NCBI RefSeq assembly: GCF_002940685.1
Contig: NZ_PNFP01000026.1
Coordinates: forward strand, 1-64,000
Direction: 5' to 3'
Length of the DNA: 64,000 nucleotides
Source of the DNA: Ensifer adhaerens
Lineage (GTDB): Bacteria > Pseudomonadota > Alphaproteobacteria > Rhizobiales > Rhizobiaceae
A program made the position numbers and the translations under genes. Positions 25,049-35,445 of the stretch are shown in pieces (position 1 is the first letter of the stretch; each line of letters opens with the position of its first letter). The notes under the pieces were generated by a model, which was not told the origin of the DNA, did not search any database, and saw only the letters and a list, made by a program, of their open reading frames with translations.

Positions 25049-26395
25049 TCACGTCGCTGATAGCCAGCCGCCGCTGAAGCCAGCGCGACGCAGGCCCGCG
25101 GTAATGTGGGGGCATCTGCGCATCAGGTTCCACGGCAAGCCGCTTTGGTAGTTCTCTATCATCAGCACGATCGGGCCCTGGTTCAGCCCAAAATGCCATG
25201 GCGACACCCACCAGCCATACGGGTTGCCGGGCTCGCCCGGATGGGTGGGGTTGAAGGCGGCCTTGAAACCGTATCGGTTCAACGTCTTCAGCTTGGCCTG
25301 ATGGATGCAATAGTCGATCGCCTGCAGGACGATTTCCGGGGCGAACGGCAAGGAGGCGACGACAGCCCAAGGGGCAAGCGTGCCGTCGTCCGGTCCATAG
25401 GGAACGCCGCGGCCGATGTAGTCGTAGAACTCTCGCTCAATGCCCTTCGACTTGAGCGTTGCGGGGCCAGGCCCCTCGCTTGCAGTTATCCCCCAACAGC
25501 ATTCGCGATAGCCCTCGAACTTGCGGGGGTTCTCGATCGCATAAGCCCGCTGCACGTAACTTGCCCGCCGGCTGTTTTCGAAATAGTCGATTCCCTTACC
25601 ATGCATGTAGGCGTCCTGAATCCCGCGAAAGTCGATCCAGACGTGAGACAGTTGATGCGTGAAGAGTGGTCCCGCGTAGAGATACTCATAGCCGTAGCAA
25701 CTCTCCCACCGATAGGAGGAGGTCCAAGCGTCGTAGCACGATTCCGGGAGTGGATGGGTTGGCGATCCGAGCCCAAGAACGTAGAGCAGCAGCGCCTCGT
25801 TGTAGCCCTCCCAGCGGTATTCCAGGAAGCCGCTCTCGGGTTTCCAGCCATGCGTCACCGTCGCGCCACCGTTCAGTGCCCATTGCCAGTCCGCCCGGCG
25901 GTAGAGCGCGTCGGCGATCTCGGATATCTCCCGTTCGCGAGCATCCGCCGCATCAAAATACGCAGCCGCGGCCAGGGCCCCGGCATATAGGAGGGCGCTG
26001 TCTATCGTCGACAGCTCGCATTGCCAAGCGCGACGGCCGGTCGTCATGTCGAGAAAGTGATAGTAGAAACCCTTATATCCCGTGGCGTCGGGCTCCGGGC
26101 CTTGCGGGCTCTGCCAGAAAAAGCGGAGTGTGGCCAGCGTTCGTGCCATGGCCGCCTCGCGGGTCATCAGACCGCGCTCCACCGCGACGGGGTAGCAGGC
26201 GAGCGCGAGACCTGTGGCCGCGATGCTGGCCGGCCAATTCGGGGCCGTCTTGTCGAGGATTAGGCCATTCGCGGGGTTCACTTCGTTGAGAAAGTAGTCA
26301 AACGTCTCCTGCTGAAGTTGGCGAAGCTCGTCGATCGAGTTGTTCCCCATCCTCATGAGAGGCCTCTTCATTGCGGGCGCAGTGTGCACGATCAA
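25049..26395 (-). CDS. GH144-like glucanase (glucoamylase-like PF10091)
   Basis: About 448 residues. Family features: LQQETFDYFLNEVNPANGLILDKT, SIAATGLALACYPVAVERG, GYKGFYYHFLDMTTGRR, ELSTIDSALLYAGALAAAAYFD, FLEYRWEGYNEALLLYVLGLGSPTHPL and FTHQLSHVWIDFRGIQD. Members are endo-beta-1,2-glucanases and relatives, and rhizobia produce cyclic beta-1,2-glucan, so that polymer is a reasonable guess. There is no evident signal peptide, so it would act in the cytoplasm. Start options are TTG 26395 (GGTGA upstream) and ATG 26371. It follows the small membrane gene by six bases. Confidence 0.85.
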   Translation of the reverse strand: MIVHTAPAMKRPLMRMGNNSIDELRQLQQETFDYFLNEVNPANGLILDKTAPNWPASIAATGLALACYPVAVERGLMTREAAMARTLATLRFFWQSPQGPEPDATGYKGFYYHFLDMTTGRRAWQCELSTIDSALLYAGALAAAAYFDAADAREREISEIADALYRRADWQWALNGGATVTHGWKPESGFLEYRWEGYNEALLLYVLGLGSPTHPLPESCYDAWTSSYRWESCYGYEYLYAGPLFTHQLSHVWIDFRGIQDAYMHGKGIDYFENSRRASYVQRAYAIENPRKFEGYRECCWGITASEGPGPATLKSKGIEREFYDYIGRGVPYGPDDGTLAPWAVVASLPFAPEIVLQAIDYCIHQAKLKTLNRYGFKAAFNPTHPGEPGNPYGWWVSPWHFGLNQGPIVLMIENYQSGLPWNLMRRCPHITAGLRRAGFSGGWLSAT

Positions 26396-26401
26396 CGGCA
26401 G

Positions 26402-26677
26402 TCACCCGTTGGAGTCGCCGCGATCGCCTTTCTGCTCGGGTGTTGGCAGCGGCTGCAGGCTGAGATAGGTGACCGTCGCCATCACCGCCGGACATGCAAG
26501 CAGTAGTACGAGGGTCAGCAGCGTCCACCACGAGACACCGAACAGCACGAGGACCACTCCTCCGAGCGCCAACATTACGGGCAGGCACGCCCATGCAAGA
26601 CGGTACGGACCCGTCCGTGGCCGCGTGCCGGATGCGGGGCGGGATTCCGGGGAGTGTTGAAGGGGTTTTGTACTCAT
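26402..26677 (-). CDS. Small two-helix membrane protein
   Basis: 91 residues with two adjoining hydrophobic helices (LAWACLPVMLALGGVVLVLFGVSWWTLLTLVLLLACPAVMATV). The cytoplasmic-looking ends are Pro/Arg/Ser-rich. GGAGAA precedes the ATG. It sits between the YHS-CopA ATPase (12 bases upstream) and the glucanase gene, so it is almost certainly co-transcribed with the ATPase. The LLACP stretch recalls DUF2933-type proteins found beside copper ATPases, but the His tail is missing. Function unknown. Confidence 0.72.
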   Translation of the reverse strand: MSTKPLQHSPESRPASGTRPRTGPYRLAWACLPVMLALGGVVLVLFGVSWWTLLTLVLLLACPAVMATVTYLSLQPLPTPEQKGDRGDSNG

Positions 26678-26689
26678 TTCACTTCTCCA

Positions 26690-28876
26690 TCAACGTACCA
26701 ACGAGATTTTCGCTCGTTTCAGCAGTGCGGAATTGACGATCACCGACAACGAGCTGAGCGCCATGGCCGCCGCGGCTATGATGGGATTGAGGAAGCCGAG
26801 GGCGGCGACGGGTATGCCGATGCTGTTGTAGATGAAGGCCCAGAAAAGGTTCTGCTTGATCTTGCGGAGGGTCGCGCGTGACAGCCGGATCGCCATCACG
26901 ACCTCACGCACGTCGTCCTTGATCAAAACGATCCCGCCAGTTTCCTTGGCGACGTCCGAACCCGAGCCGATCGCGATGCCGATGTCGGCGGTGGCGAGCG
27001 CCGGAGCGTCGTTGACGCCGTCACCGACCATTGCCACCATCTTGCCGCCCGCTTGCAGGTCCTTGATGATGCGGGCCTTGTCTCCGGGCAGGACCTCGGC
27101 GATGACCCGGTTGATGCCGAGCTGCCGGGCGACCGCCGTCGCGGTGCGCTCATTGTCGCCGGTGAGCAGGATCACCTCGATCCCCTCGCTGCGAAGCGCC
27201 ACAATCGCCTCCTTCGCCTCGGGCTTGAGTGTGTCGGCGACGGCGATGACACCGATGGCGGCACCGTCCACGGCGACGAGCATCGCGGTTTTGCCTTCTT
27301 CCTCAAGAGGCCTCATCGCCTGTTCGGCTTCGGTGATCGCTATGCCTTCATCGCGGAAGAATTGCCGGTTGCCGAGGGCAACACGCCGCCCGTCGACATT
27401 TCCTCTGATGCCCTTTCCGGGCACAGCCTCGAAGCCGGCAACGACGGGGTAGATCAACTGGCTATGGCTCGCGGCACGTACGATCGCTTCGCCAAGCGGG
27501 TGCTCGGAGCCAACCTCGACCGCGGCGGCAATGCGCAGCACGTCGGCTGCGCTGTTGCCAGCAAGCGGAATGATGTCGGTCACATCCGGTTCGCCGCGCG
27601 TCAGCGTGCCTGTCTTGTCGAAGACGACGACCTCGAGCTTTCTGGCCCGTTCGAGCACCTCGGCACCGCGAATGAGGATGCCAGCCTCAGCGCCCTTGCC
27701 GACACCGACCATCAGCGCGGCGGGCGTGGCGACGCCGAGCGCGCAGGGGCAAGAGATGATGAGGACGGCAATGAAGGCGAGCAGCGCCTGTGGGAAGTTG
27801 CCGGCGGCCCACCAGCCGGCGAAGGCAAGGAACGCCACGCCGACGACCGCCGGCACGAAGTAGCGCGTTACCTGATCGGCCAGCCGTTGCACCTGCGCCG
27901 TGCTGGCCTGAGCCTGCTCGACCATCCGGATGATCTGCGAAAGCGCCGTGTCCTTGCCCACGTGCGTGGCCCGGAAGTGCAACATGCCGCTGCGATTGAG
28001 CGTCGCTCCGATCACCTTCGAACCTTCAGATTTTTCCACCGGCATGGATTCGCCGGTGAGCATGGATTCGTCCACCGAGGATTGCCCCTCCAACACCTCG
28101 CCGTCGGTCGGGATTCGCTCGCCGGGGCGGACGACGACGGTCTCCCCAACCATGATCGACTCGGCGGGTATCTCGGCCTCGGTTCCATCGCGCAGCACAT
28201 GGGCGACGGCAGGCCTGAGGTCCAGCAGCCGGCGGACGGCGGCCGACGACCGTTTCTTGATGATCTCCTCCATGTACTTGCCAAGTAGGACAAACGCGAT
28301 AATGACCGCCGAGACTTCGAAATAGACGTCGCGTTCTTCGACTTTGACCGGGAGAAGGTTGGGCGCGAAGACGACCACGACGCTGTAGAGGTAAGCGACG
28401 GTCGTCCCGAGCGCGATCAGGAAATCCATGTTGATCATGCGGCTGCGGATGGCCTGCCAGGCACCGACGTAGAAGCTCCAGCCGCCGATGAACTGCACCG
28501 GCGTCACCAGGATGAACAGCCAGACGCCCCAGGTGAACCAGGGCAGTGCTGGGATCGGAACCCAGGTCAGAAGGGTGGCGCCGGCGGCGAGCGCGATAAA
28601 GGCTCCAGCCCGCAGGATGGCGAGCGCGAGTACCCCGGTGAGTGCGATCGCGACCCTCGTGCGCATGGACTTGAGCTCGCGCTCCGGGTCCTCGAAGGTT
28701 CGCAAACAATTCTGGCTGCAGAAATAGTATTTGCGTCCGCCGCGCTCCAAGGTCAGCGCCGTCGCCTTGGCGACCATCATTCCGCAGATCGGGTCCTTGG
28801 CGAGCGCGTCGCTGGTGGCCGCGGCCGTCTGGCCGGTATGTAGGTGGTGGGACGCTGTAGTTTGCTCATGCTGCAT
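26690..28876 (-). CDS. copA: Cu(I)-translocating P1B ATPase with YHS domain (CopA type)
   Basis: 728 residues. N-terminal His-rich start, then a YHS metal-binding domain ([17 protein letters not shown]) instead of the usual HMA domains. Eight membrane helices follow. Key motifs: CPC in [13 protein letters not shown], phosphorylation site [38 protein letters not shown], and the last-helix residues [10 protein letters not shown] and [12 protein letters not shown] that mark P1B-1 Cu(I) exporters. It pumps Cu(I) from the cytoplasm. A FNR/FixK box lies about 100 bases upstream, so it may respond to low oxygen rather than, or as well as, copper. It leads a run with the small membrane protein and the glucanase. 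Confidence 0.93.
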   Translation of the reverse strand: MQHEQTTASHHLHTGQTAAATSDALAKDPICGMMVAKATALTLERGGRKYYFCSQNCLRTFEDPERELKSMRTRVAIALTGVLALAILRAGAFIALAAGATLLTWVPIPALPWFTWGVWLFILVTPVQFIGGWSFYVGAWQAIRSRMINMDFLIALGTTVAYLYSVVVVFAPNLLPVKVEERDVYFEVSAVIIAFVLLGKYMEEIIKKRSSAAVRRLLDLRPAVAHVLRDGTEAEIPAESIMVGETVVVRPGERIPTDGEVLEGQSSVDESMLTGESMPVEKSEGSKVIGATLNRSGMLHFRATHVGKDTALSQIIRMVEQAQASTAQVQRLADQVTRYFVPAVVGVAFLAFAGWWAAGNFPQALLAFIAVLIISCPCALGVATPAALMVGVGKGAEAGILIRGAEVLERARKLEVVVFDKTGTLTRGEPDVTDIIPLAGNSAADVLRIAAAVEVGSEHPLGEAIVRAASHSQLIYPVVAGFEAVPGKGIRGNVDGRRVALGNRQFFRDEGIAITEAEQAMRPLEEEGKTAMLVAVDGAAIGVIAVADTLKPEAKEAIVALRSEGIEVILLTGDNERTATAVARQLGINRVIAEVLPGDKARIIKDLQAGGKMVAMVGDGVNDAPALATADIGIAIGSGSDVAKETGGIVLIKDDVREVVMAIRLSRATLRKIKQNLFWAFIYNSIGIPVAALGFLNPIIAAAAMALSSLSVIVNSALLKRAKISLVR

Positions 28877-28972
28877 TGGAGCGAACTCCCAAGCTATTGC
28901 GCCTCTTCAGCGGACGATTTCGAGCCCAACCTGGATACCTTGCGATGATGCGCCAACCGAAAGGGCAGTGCA

Positions 28973-28986
28973 TTGATTCCCGTCAA
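28973..28986 (-). promoter_or_regulatory. FNR/FixK-type box upstream of copA
   Basis: TTGATTCCCGTCAA fits TTGAT-N4-ATCAA with one mismatch. It is centred about 104 bases before the copA start at 28876, almost the same distance as the box upstream of the methyltransferase operon. Confidence 0.65.
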
Positions 28987-29032
28987 TTTGCACTCTTGCA
29001 TGGGTGCACTCAGCACGTGTCATTGCCGCGCC

Positions 29033-29989
29033 CTATTGGAACCCTCGATATCGGCGTCTTATCTGCTTCTGGCGACCCGGTTCGGAGCCTTGGAGAAACT
29101 CCGCTACTGCGGCTGCCAGCGGCTCCGAAATGTCGATCGCATTCGAGAGATGGACGACCGTATTCGTGGTGGCGATGCGAGCTGAGCTTTCCTTCAGGTT
29201 GGCGAAGCTGTCACCAGCGAAGAGTGCATGGACCGCAACACATATGGGCCGCGGGAGACCGCTTGCATGAAGCTGGCGCGCGGTTTCGAGCATGGTCTGC
29301 GCCGAGGAGACGATATCGTCCACGAGCACCGGCGTTCGGTCGCCGAAGCCTTTGGTGTCCGGCAGGGATATTCTGACGTCCCGGTCCCCGAAGCGCTCTT
29401 TGCGCAGCACCTGATAAGGCGCGCCCACCAGTTCCGCCACGTTCGAGACCCACTGTTCGCTCTCGATGTCGGGTCCGACCAGGAGCGGCTGCTCGACCGT
29501 CTCCCTGATCCATTGCGCCACCGCCGCGGCCGCTGCAATGGCTCTCGTCGGAATTGAATAAATGGCGTCGAGCGACGCATAGCGGTGCAAATGCGGGTCG
29601 ACCGTCGCCAGCCAATCGACCTCGCGTGACAGCGAACGGGCGAAGGTCGCGGAGGTGATTGCTTCCCCCGGCTGAAAACTTTTGTCCTGGCGCATGTAGC
29701 AGAGATACGGCGCGATTAGCCCGACCCGGCTCGCTCCGAGGCACCGCGCAGAGCAGGCGGCAAAGATCAGCGGGAGGAATTTGGGATCCGGACGATCGAG
29801 TGTGCAGACAAGCCCAACGGAGCGACCTGCCGGAGAGGTGTCGAACCGCAGATAGGTTTCCTCGTCTGGGAACCGGCGTGTCTCGATTTTTCCAAGCTCT
29901 GCACCGAGCCGGTTGGCGACTTTTTCCGCCATTTTGTCATTGCCAGGAAGCGGGATGAGCAGCGGCGGGAGATTTTCGAGCCCGGTCAT
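29033..29989 (-). CDS. prs: Ribose-phosphate pyrophosphokinase (accessory copy)
   Basis: 318 residues of the PRPP synthetase family, which makes PRPP from ribose 5-phosphate and ATP. Seen: [34 protein letters not shown] (family normally RYMRQDR), VDPHLHRY, and the PRPP loop [14 protein letters not shown]. It is more diverged than a housekeeping enzyme. The start overlaps the stop of the P1B ATPase (ATGA, 29986-29989), so the two are translationally coupled. With the phosphorylase at 32412 it forms a nucleotide/ribose-phosphate module. Confidence 0.9.
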   Translation of the reverse strand: MTGLENLPPLLIPLPGNDKMAEKVANRLGAELGKIETRRFPDEETYLRFDTSPAGRSVGLVCTLDRPDPKFLPLIFAACSARCLGASRVGLIAPYLCYMRQDKSFQPGEAITSATFARSLSREVDWLATVDPHLHRYASLDAIYSIPTRAIAAAAAVAQWIRETVEQPLLVGPDIESEQWVSNVAELVGAPYQVLRKERFGDRDVRISLPDTKGFGDRTPVLVDDIVSSAQTMLETARQLHASGLPRPICVAVHALFAGDSFANLKESSARIATTNTVVHLSNAIDISEPLAAAVAEFLQGSEPGRQKQIRRRYRGFQ

Positions 29990-32331
29990 TGTGCCGTCCT
30001 CATCTGAGGCGTCGCCGCCGCGACAACCTCTTTGTGCGGCAGCCGGATGCCTTCCAGCTTGGTCCGCTTCAGGAGAAGGGCGTTGATGGCGACAAGTGCC
30101 GAGCTGCCGGACATCGCAAGCGCGGCGATCTGCGGGCTGAGAACGAATGGATAGAGCACTCCGGCTGCCAGCGGAAAGGCGAGCACATTATATCCAACCG
30201 CCCACCAGAGATTCTGATGCATCTTGCGCAGCGTTGCCTTGGACAGGGCCATTGCCCCGACGACGTCGTAGGGCTCACTCTTCATCAATACGATGTCGGC
30301 GCTTTCGATCGCGACGTCCGTCCCAGCGCCGATCGCGAAGCCGACATCGGCCTGGGTCAATGCTGGCGCATCATTGACGCCGTCGCCAACCATCCCGACC
30401 TTCAGGCCTTGGGCCTGTAGTTCCTTGATCTTTTCCGCCTTCTGACCGGGCAGCACATCGGCAAGGACGATGTCGATCCCCAGTTGTCCCGCGATCCGTT
30501 TGGCTGTGCCAGTGTTGTCTCCGGTCAGCATGGCGACGCGGACGCCCTGCTCGTGCAACCTGGCGATCGTCGCTGCGGAATTTGGTCGCGGCGCGTCGGC
30601 GACCGTGATGAGGCCGATGAGCTTTCCCGCTCGGGCGACGTAGGTGACCGTGCGACCCTGGCCCTTGAGCGCCTCCGCCCGCTCTCCCAGCGCGCCGTAG
30701 TCGACGGCGTTTTCGTCCATGAGGCGACGATTGCCGACCAGGACAGCCGCGCCGGCGACCTCGGCGCTCGCTCCCCTGCCGTCCATGTAGTGGAAATGCG
30801 CGACATCCGGTTTCGATATGCCTTCGGCGCGGTCGAGGATCGCCAATGCAATCGGGTGATCGGAGCTCCGTTCAATGGCAGCAGCGATGCCGAGGAGTTC
30901 GTCGGGCGACGTTGCCTCATCGGGAATAATGTCGATCACCTTCGGCTGGCCCATCGTCAGCGTGCCAGTCTTGTCGAAGACGATGACGTTGAGCTTCGTC
31001 GCCTCCTCCAGGGCCGCCGCATTCTTGAAGAGGATGCCGTTGGCTGCCCCCAGACCCGTTCCGACCATGACGGCCATCGGCGTCGCGAGCCCAAGCGCGT
31101 CGGGGCAGGCGATGACAAAGACGGTGATTGTCAGCGTCAAAGCAAAGAGGAGGGGCTGCCCCAGCAACCAGAACCATACGGCGAAGGTCAGGAGGCCGAC
31201 GAGGATCGCGGCGAGAACCAGCCACTGCGAGGCGCGGTCGGCGAGCAGTTGCGCCGGCGCTTTCGAGTTCTGCGCCTCCTGGACGAGGTTGACGATCTGC
31301 GCGAGCGCCGTGTCCGCCCCGACCTTCGTCGACCGGTATTTGAGTGTTCCACTCTTGTTGATGGTTGCACCGATCACTGGATCGCCGACCTTCTTGCTGA
31401 CAGGCATGGACTCGCCCGTCAGCATGGATTCATCGATCGTGGACTCGCCCTCGATCACCTCGCCGTCGACCGGCAGCTTGTTTCCGGGGCGGAGTACGAC
31501 GATATCGCCGAGCACGACATCGGCCGTCGGAATTTCAAGCTCCCGGCCGTCGCGCAATACGGTGGCCTTCGGAGGCGCAAGGTCGAGGAGCGCGCGTATC
31601 GCAGCGGACGCGCCGGTTCGCGCCCGCATTTCGAGCCAGTGCCCGAGAAGGATGAAGACGAGCAGAACGGAGGCCGCTTCGTAAAACTGCGGGCCGTCGA
31701 AGACGAACGTCGTGCCCACACTGAAGAGGTAACCCGTACCGACACTGAGGATCACCAGTACCGCCATGTTCAGTATGCCGTTGCGCAACGCCCGCCACGA
31801 CGCGACGAGAAACGGCCACACGGGATAGAGTATGGCTCCGCTGGCAAGCAGGAACATGGTGAGATCCATGCCGAGTCCGAACGGTGGATGAAAAAGCGGT
31901 TCGGCAAGCCCCATCGGGTCGAGTGCAAAAACCGGGAGGGTGAAGAGCAGGCTGACGAGGAAGCGGTTTCGCATGTCGCGCACCATGTCCTGCATGTCCA
32001 TGCCGGCCCCATGTCCCATTTCGTGCGCCATCGCATCATGCGGGGGAGCTGGCTCGGCCCGGCGCTCTCCTATCCTCTCATGTCGCCCGGCGGGCGGCGC
32101 GTGGATGTGATGCGGCGTGGCTTCGCCACGGCAATGGAAACCGCACGCCTCGATCTCTCGCGCGAGCTTGGTTGGATGGGTCAGACGTTCATCGAAGGTG
32201 ATGCTGGCTGTGCTCGAACCCGCATTCATCGCGACCGTTTCGACCCCATGCAGGGACTGCAGCCGCTTCACCACGGCATTGAAGTCGAGGACGCTCAGCA
32301 GATCTCGGACTTCCAGTGTCACGGTCTTCAT
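29986..32331 (-). CDS. CopB-like P1B ATPase with CPD motif
   Basis: 781 residues. The N-terminus is a degenerate HMA-like domain without CxxC ([19 protein letters not shown]..., [10 protein letters not shown]), then a His/Met-rich linker ([29 protein letters not shown]). Core motifs: [39 protein letters not shown], and the final helix [11 protein letters not shown] and [15 protein letters not shown], as in CopB/P1B-3 exporters. The membrane metal site reads CPD ([13 protein letters not shown], codons at 31099-31107) where CPH or CPC is usual. It probably exports Cu or Ag, but the altered site may change specificity. ATG 32331 has AAGGAA upstream. Confidence 0.9.
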   Translation of the reverse strand: MKTVTLEVRDLLSVLDFNAVVKRLQSLHGVETVAMNAGSSTASITFDERLTHPTKLAREIEACGFHCRGEATPHHIHAPPAGRHERIGERRAEPAPPHDAMAHEMGHGAGMDMQDMVRDMRNRFLVSLLFTLPVFALDPMGLAEPLFHPPFGLGMDLTMFLLASGAILYPVWPFLVASWRALRNGILNMAVLVILSVGTGYLFSVGTTFVFDGPQFYEAASVLLVFILLGHWLEMRARTGASAAIRALLDLAPPKATVLRDGRELEIPTADVVLGDIVVLRPGNKLPVDGEVIEGESTIDESMLTGESMPVSKKVGDPVIGATINKSGTLKYRSTKVGADTALAQIVNLVQEAQNSKAPAQLLADRASQWLVLAAILVGLLTFAVWFWLLGQPLLFALTLTITVFVIACPDALGLATPMAVMVGTGLGAANGILFKNAAALEEATKLNVIVFDKTGTLTMGQPKVIDIIPDEATSPDELLGIAAAIERSSDHPIALAILDRAEGISKPDVAHFHYMDGRGASAEVAGAAVLVGNRRLMDENAVDYGALGERAEALKGQGRTVTYVARAGKLIGLITVADAPRPNSAATIARLHEQGVRVAMLTGDNTGTAKRIAGQLGIDIVLADVLPGQKAEKIKELQAQGLKVGMVGDGVNDAPALTQADVGFAIGAGTDVAIESADIVLMKSEPYDVVGAMALSKATLRKMHQNLWWAVGYNVLAFPLAAGVLYPFVLSPQIAALAMSGSSALVAINALLLKRTKLEGIRLPHKEVVAAATPQMRTAQ

Positions 32332-32411
32332 ATCTTCATTCCTTCGATGGTGCGGTCCGGTGGCTGATGCCCATGGGGCCGTCGTCGCACGACAATCCGC
32401 AGCACACATGC

Positions 32412-33968
32412 TCAAATCTCCTTCGGCCTGCCTTCGTCGATCTGGATCGCTTCCGGATTGGCATCGGCGTAAGCGAGGGCATATTCCAGTTCCCCGGAGG
32501 TCTCCGCATGAACGGAAAACATCGGCTGGCCCGCAGTGATGCGGTCGCCGACGCGCGCATGCATTTCCACGCCAGCCGCCTTGGATCCCGGTGCGCCCGC
32601 GAGCTTGGCGATCCTTGCGATCCTGCGGTTATCGATGGCGGTGACATGGCCGCTGCTTTCCGCCAGCCGAGGTCGCCGATGCTTCGCGCTTGGTGGAACG
32701 CGCATGCCGCCCTGCGCCTCGCAGATGCGCTGGAACTTCGCCCAGGCCTCGCCGTTCACAACGGTTCGGGCGGCGAGGGCGGCACCTTGGCCGACTGCCG
32801 CCTTTCCCGACAGTTCCAGCAGAGCGCCGGCGAGCGCGCAGGCTCGCGCGTGCAGGTCCTCCGGGAAGCCGGGCGTCTGTTGGAGGACGGCGAGCACGTC
32901 ACGGGCCTCGAGGGCAGGTCCGACACCGACGCCGACGGGCTGGCTGCCGTCGGTGATAACCACACTGGTGGCGATGCCAAACCGCGCGGCGACGCTGGCA
33001 AGTTGGACGGAAAGGGCTTCTCCCGCGGCAGAGGTCCGAAGCTTGGCCGTTGGCCCCACCGGAATATCGAGAACCAGATGGCTTGCGCCAGCGGCAACCT
33101 TTTTCGACAGAACCGACGCGACGAGCTGCCCCTCGGAATCGAGATCGAGGACTCGCTCGACTCTGATCAGCAGATCGTCGGCCGGGCTGAGGCGAACCGC
33201 GCCACCCCAGACAATACAGCCGCCTTCCAGATCGACTACTCTGCGGATTGCAGGAAGGTCGAGATCAACTGGTGCAAGCGTTTCCATCGCGTCGGCCGTT
33301 CCGGCGGGCGACGTTATGGCGCGAGAGGACGTCTTCGGCATCGTCAGCCCGAGCGCGGCGGCAATCGCGACAATGATGGGGGTGGTGCGGTTGCCGGGCA
33401 GTCCGCCGACGCAATGCTTGTCCACCACGGGCGATTGCTGCCATGTCAAGGTCTCACCGATATCGACCATCACTCGCGTGAGAGCGACCATTTCCTCCCG
33501 GTCGAGCGGAAAGGAAGAGCCCGAGACGAGGTAGGCGGCGGTTTCTATTCCGGAGTATCGCCGTGCCGCGATGTCATCCAGTATTTCGCGGAATTGCGCG
33601 GCACCCAACCTGTTGCCGAATATTCTGGCGCGGACCTGGCTGAAGGATGTCAGAGGATCAGGGTGCTGGACCGTTATCGGAACATCTTCCTGGACATCCA
33701 GCAGTTCCCAGGCGGCGTCCGAAAGTCCGGCCTGTCCAATATCCAGCCAGTCGGCGGACACCTGGAAGAGGGTGGCGATGACGCTCTTTTCGCCGGCTCG
33801 AAGCAGAACGCGCGAACGCGACGACAGGCCCTCGGAGCGGCACGCAGGGCAGTCCGAGCGCATGAAGACGACAGGTTCGTCTGAGGTCAACACACCCAGC
33901 CGTTTCGCCCTGAGTCGGTGCGGAACCGAATCGCGATCCGGCGTCTTCGGTCCAATTGCCTCGCTCAT
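32412..33968 (-). CDS. Thymidine phosphorylase / AMP phosphorylase family enzyme
   Basis: 518 residues of the long, archaeal-type branch of nucleoside phosphorylases. N-terminal extra domain ([31 protein letters not shown]), then the family signature [47 protein letters not shown] and [10 protein letters not shown]. The short C-terminal part includes [14 protein letters not shown]. Archaeal relatives phosphorylyse AMP to ribose 1,5-bisphosphate; bacterial annotation is usually thymidine phosphorylase. Its start overlaps the stop of an MBL-RNase remnant (33965-33968), so it was once its operon partner. The ATPase follows after 80 bases. Confidence 0.86.
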   Translation of the reverse strand: MSEAIGPKTPDRDSVPHRLRAKRLGVLTSDEPVVFMRSDCPACRSEGLSSRSRVLLRAGEKSVIATLFQVSADWLDIGQAGLSDAAWELLDVQEDVPITVQHPDPLTSFSQVRARIFGNRLGAAQFREILDDIAARRYSGIETAAYLVSGSSFPLDREEMVALTRVMVDIGETLTWQQSPVVDKHCVGGLPGNRTTPIIVAIAAALGLTMPKTSSRAITSPAGTADAMETLAPVDLDLPAIRRVVDLEGGCIVWGGAVRLSPADDLLIRVERVLDLDSEGQLVASVLSKKVAAGASHLVLDIPVGPTAKLRTSAAGEALSVQLASVAARFGIATSVVITDGSQPVGVGVGPALEARDVLAVLQQTPGFPEDLHARACALAGALLELSGKAAVGQGAALAARTVVNGEAWAKFQRICEAQGGMRVPPSAKHRRPRLAESSGHVTAIDNRRIARIAKLAGAPGSKAAGVEMHARVGDRITAGQPMFSVHAETSGELEYALAYADANPEAIQIDEGRPKEI

Positions 33969-34170
33969 GCCACCACCACCTTTTCAAGATGCTCGGGGAC
34001 GCGGCAGGTCCAACCGAGTTCGCCCTCGATACGTTTGCTGAGGGCCTGGGATGCCTCGGGCTCGCCGTGCGAGATGAACGTCCGTTGCGGCGCGGTCTTA
34101 AAGCCGCCGAACCATTTCTGAAATGTCGTCCGCCTCCGCATGCGGAAAGCGTGAGATCTTCGGCTGGCGG
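33965..34170 (-). pseudogene. C-terminal remnant of an MBL-fold RNase/exonuclease
   Basis: Reading leftward from about 34170: RFPHAEADDISEMVRRL (compare GFSAHADADE in metallo-beta-lactamase RNA-processing enzymes), then a one-base insertion near 34100, then KTAPQRTFISHGEPEASQAL and GELGWTCRVPEHLEKV. This is the classic C-terminal end of the family (HGEP motif). The first 400 or so residues with the HxHxDH site are absent. The stop TGA overlaps the phosphorylase start. Confidence 0.85.
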
Positions 34171-34179
34171 CCTCAAGGC

Positions 34180-34548
34180 TTAGCAGCCGCGTCGCCGATG
34201 TCGCCTATCGTCTCTAGCGTCAATCGGCAGTCCCGATTCGGGCATTGCCGCAAGATATTTGTCAGGGTCACTCTCAAAAGCGTCACGGTTCGGGCGGTTC
34301 TCGAAATAGTAGGCTCGTCCATCATATGCCGACGAGATGGTCGTGCCGCCTGGCAAAATCCGATTGCGGCTAACCGGATCGAACACGGCGCGTGGCTCCT
34401 GCGTTCGGTTGTGCGATGAATCATCATAACCCCTGGCGGATCGATAGCCCCTGCGATGTCCCATTCCATGCCCGTGCATACGCTGCATCAAAAAGAAGAG
34501 GGCAAGCCCGATCACGATCCAGAACCAGTTCTCGGATAGCCATTGCAT
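34180..34548 (-). CDS. Membrane-anchored protein with degenerate YHS domain
   Basis: 122 residues from ATG 34548 (GGGAGG upstream). One transmembrane helix (FWIVIGLALFFLMQRM), a His/Gly/Arg stretch (HGHGMGHRRGYRSARGYDD), then a YHS-like domain: VFDPVSRNRI where the normal DPVCGM cysteine is replaced by Ser, and YYFENRPNRDAFESDPDKYL, which is the usual YHS ending. With the cysteine lost, metal binding by the domain is doubtful. It lies just upstream of the MBL remnant in the same direction and may lead the phosphorylase-ATPase-prs run. Confidence 0.7.
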   Translation of the reverse strand: MQWLSENWFWIVIGLALFFLMQRMHGHGMGHRRGYRSARGYDDSSHNRTQEPRAVFDPVSRNRILPGGTTISSAYDGRAYYFENRPNRDAFESDPDKYLAAMPESGLPIDARDDRRHRRRGC

Positions 34549-35227
34549 TTGTGCCTCCCGCATCGATTGGAGAACTACGTTAGCTTTGCAGTCTCCAAGG
34601 GCGTACGCATTGAGGCACATCAAACTGGAGCTTGCATTTTTGATCCAGCCATCGGTTTCTGCCGACCCGACTGGTCGGCGCGTCCGCCAGGCGCTCTGGT
34701 TGCCTCGCCGGTTCCGCCGATCTTCCATCACAAGATGGATCGCAGGTTGTGCGAGTATCAATGTAGCTCGTTCGGTGAGGATTGCGGGTGCTACTGTTCC
34801 TTTGAGCCTTTTTGGCAGGAGACGCAGCATTGATTTTTCTGCATTGCTGATTGCCGAAGATCGGCTCAACTAATTTGGGACGCTGCTCCAGGCCTGCAGT
34901 GGCGTACGTCCTCAGAGAAAGTCCTCGTACCATTTCAGCCACGTGAACGAGGGTGAGAGAACCGTGTTGCGGCGTCCTATCGTCCGGTTCTCCGGTCAGA
35001 CGGCGTTTTTAGAAACCGGCCGCTATCGCGACATCTCGTCTCATAAAGGCAATGCATGGACTCGCGCAAAGTCTGACAAGTTGGATACATCCGCGAGTAT
35101 GGAAAGGACTTGCTGCGACGGATGGCGCAGCGCCCCATGACGACGGTTGACGGCTTCGAGCTTGACTTGCGTCAACGTTGTCTTTCTCAGACGTGGTATT
35201 CTTAATGTTTGCTGTTTAGCGAAAGTG
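34549..35227. other. Intergenic stretch with FNR/FixK box, no gene recognised
   Basis: About 680 bases with short open frames on both strands, none with family features or a convincing ribosome-binding site. It must hold the promoter for the minus-strand run starting at 34548. At its right end (35162-35175) lies a FNR/FixK box belonging to the decayed Spy-like gene. Confidence 0.5.
35162..35175 (+). promoter_or_regulatory. FNR/FixK-type box upstream of the Spy remnant
   Basis: TTGACTTGCGTCAA resembles TTGAT-N4-ATCAA with two changes, symmetric. The flank GAGCTTGACTTGCGTCAA matches GAGCTTGATCTGCGTCAA before the intact Spy-like gene at 18485, so the two promoters share ancestry. Confidence 0.6.
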
Positions 35228-35421
35228 AGGAGTGACGAGATGGCGGGGCGACGGTGCAACCCCGTTGCAACGTCTTGAACAGAGGGAAAATGTACTGGCC
35301 GGCCGGCTTGAAAACGTACGAAGGCTAAAGGCGGCGCTAGTCCCTCTCTAGCAGTCGCTAGAGGGAGCGCAGAAGCCAATGGCTGACCGGCTGCTCGTGC
35401 CTCCCCTGATGGAAATGATGT
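35228..35421 (+). pseudogene. Internally deleted copy of the Spy-like gene
   Basis: A start region (AGGAGTGACGAGATG) is fused directly to sequence matching the last third of the Spy-like gene at 18563: CCCCGTTGCAACGTCTTGAA, then coding remnants for RLENVRRLKAAL, and GCAGAAGCCAATGGCTGACC to the end. The frame is broken within 13 codons. The middle 400 or so bases with the Met-rich part are gone. Confidence 0.87.
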
Positions 35422-35445
35422 AACCTAAGGGAATGGGGCTTTCCG

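Noticed and set aside
30484-32367. 627-residue plus-strand frame opposite the CPD ATPase
   Set aside because: Arg/Asp/Gly-rich antisense of a well-supported ATPase gene; no domain recognisable.
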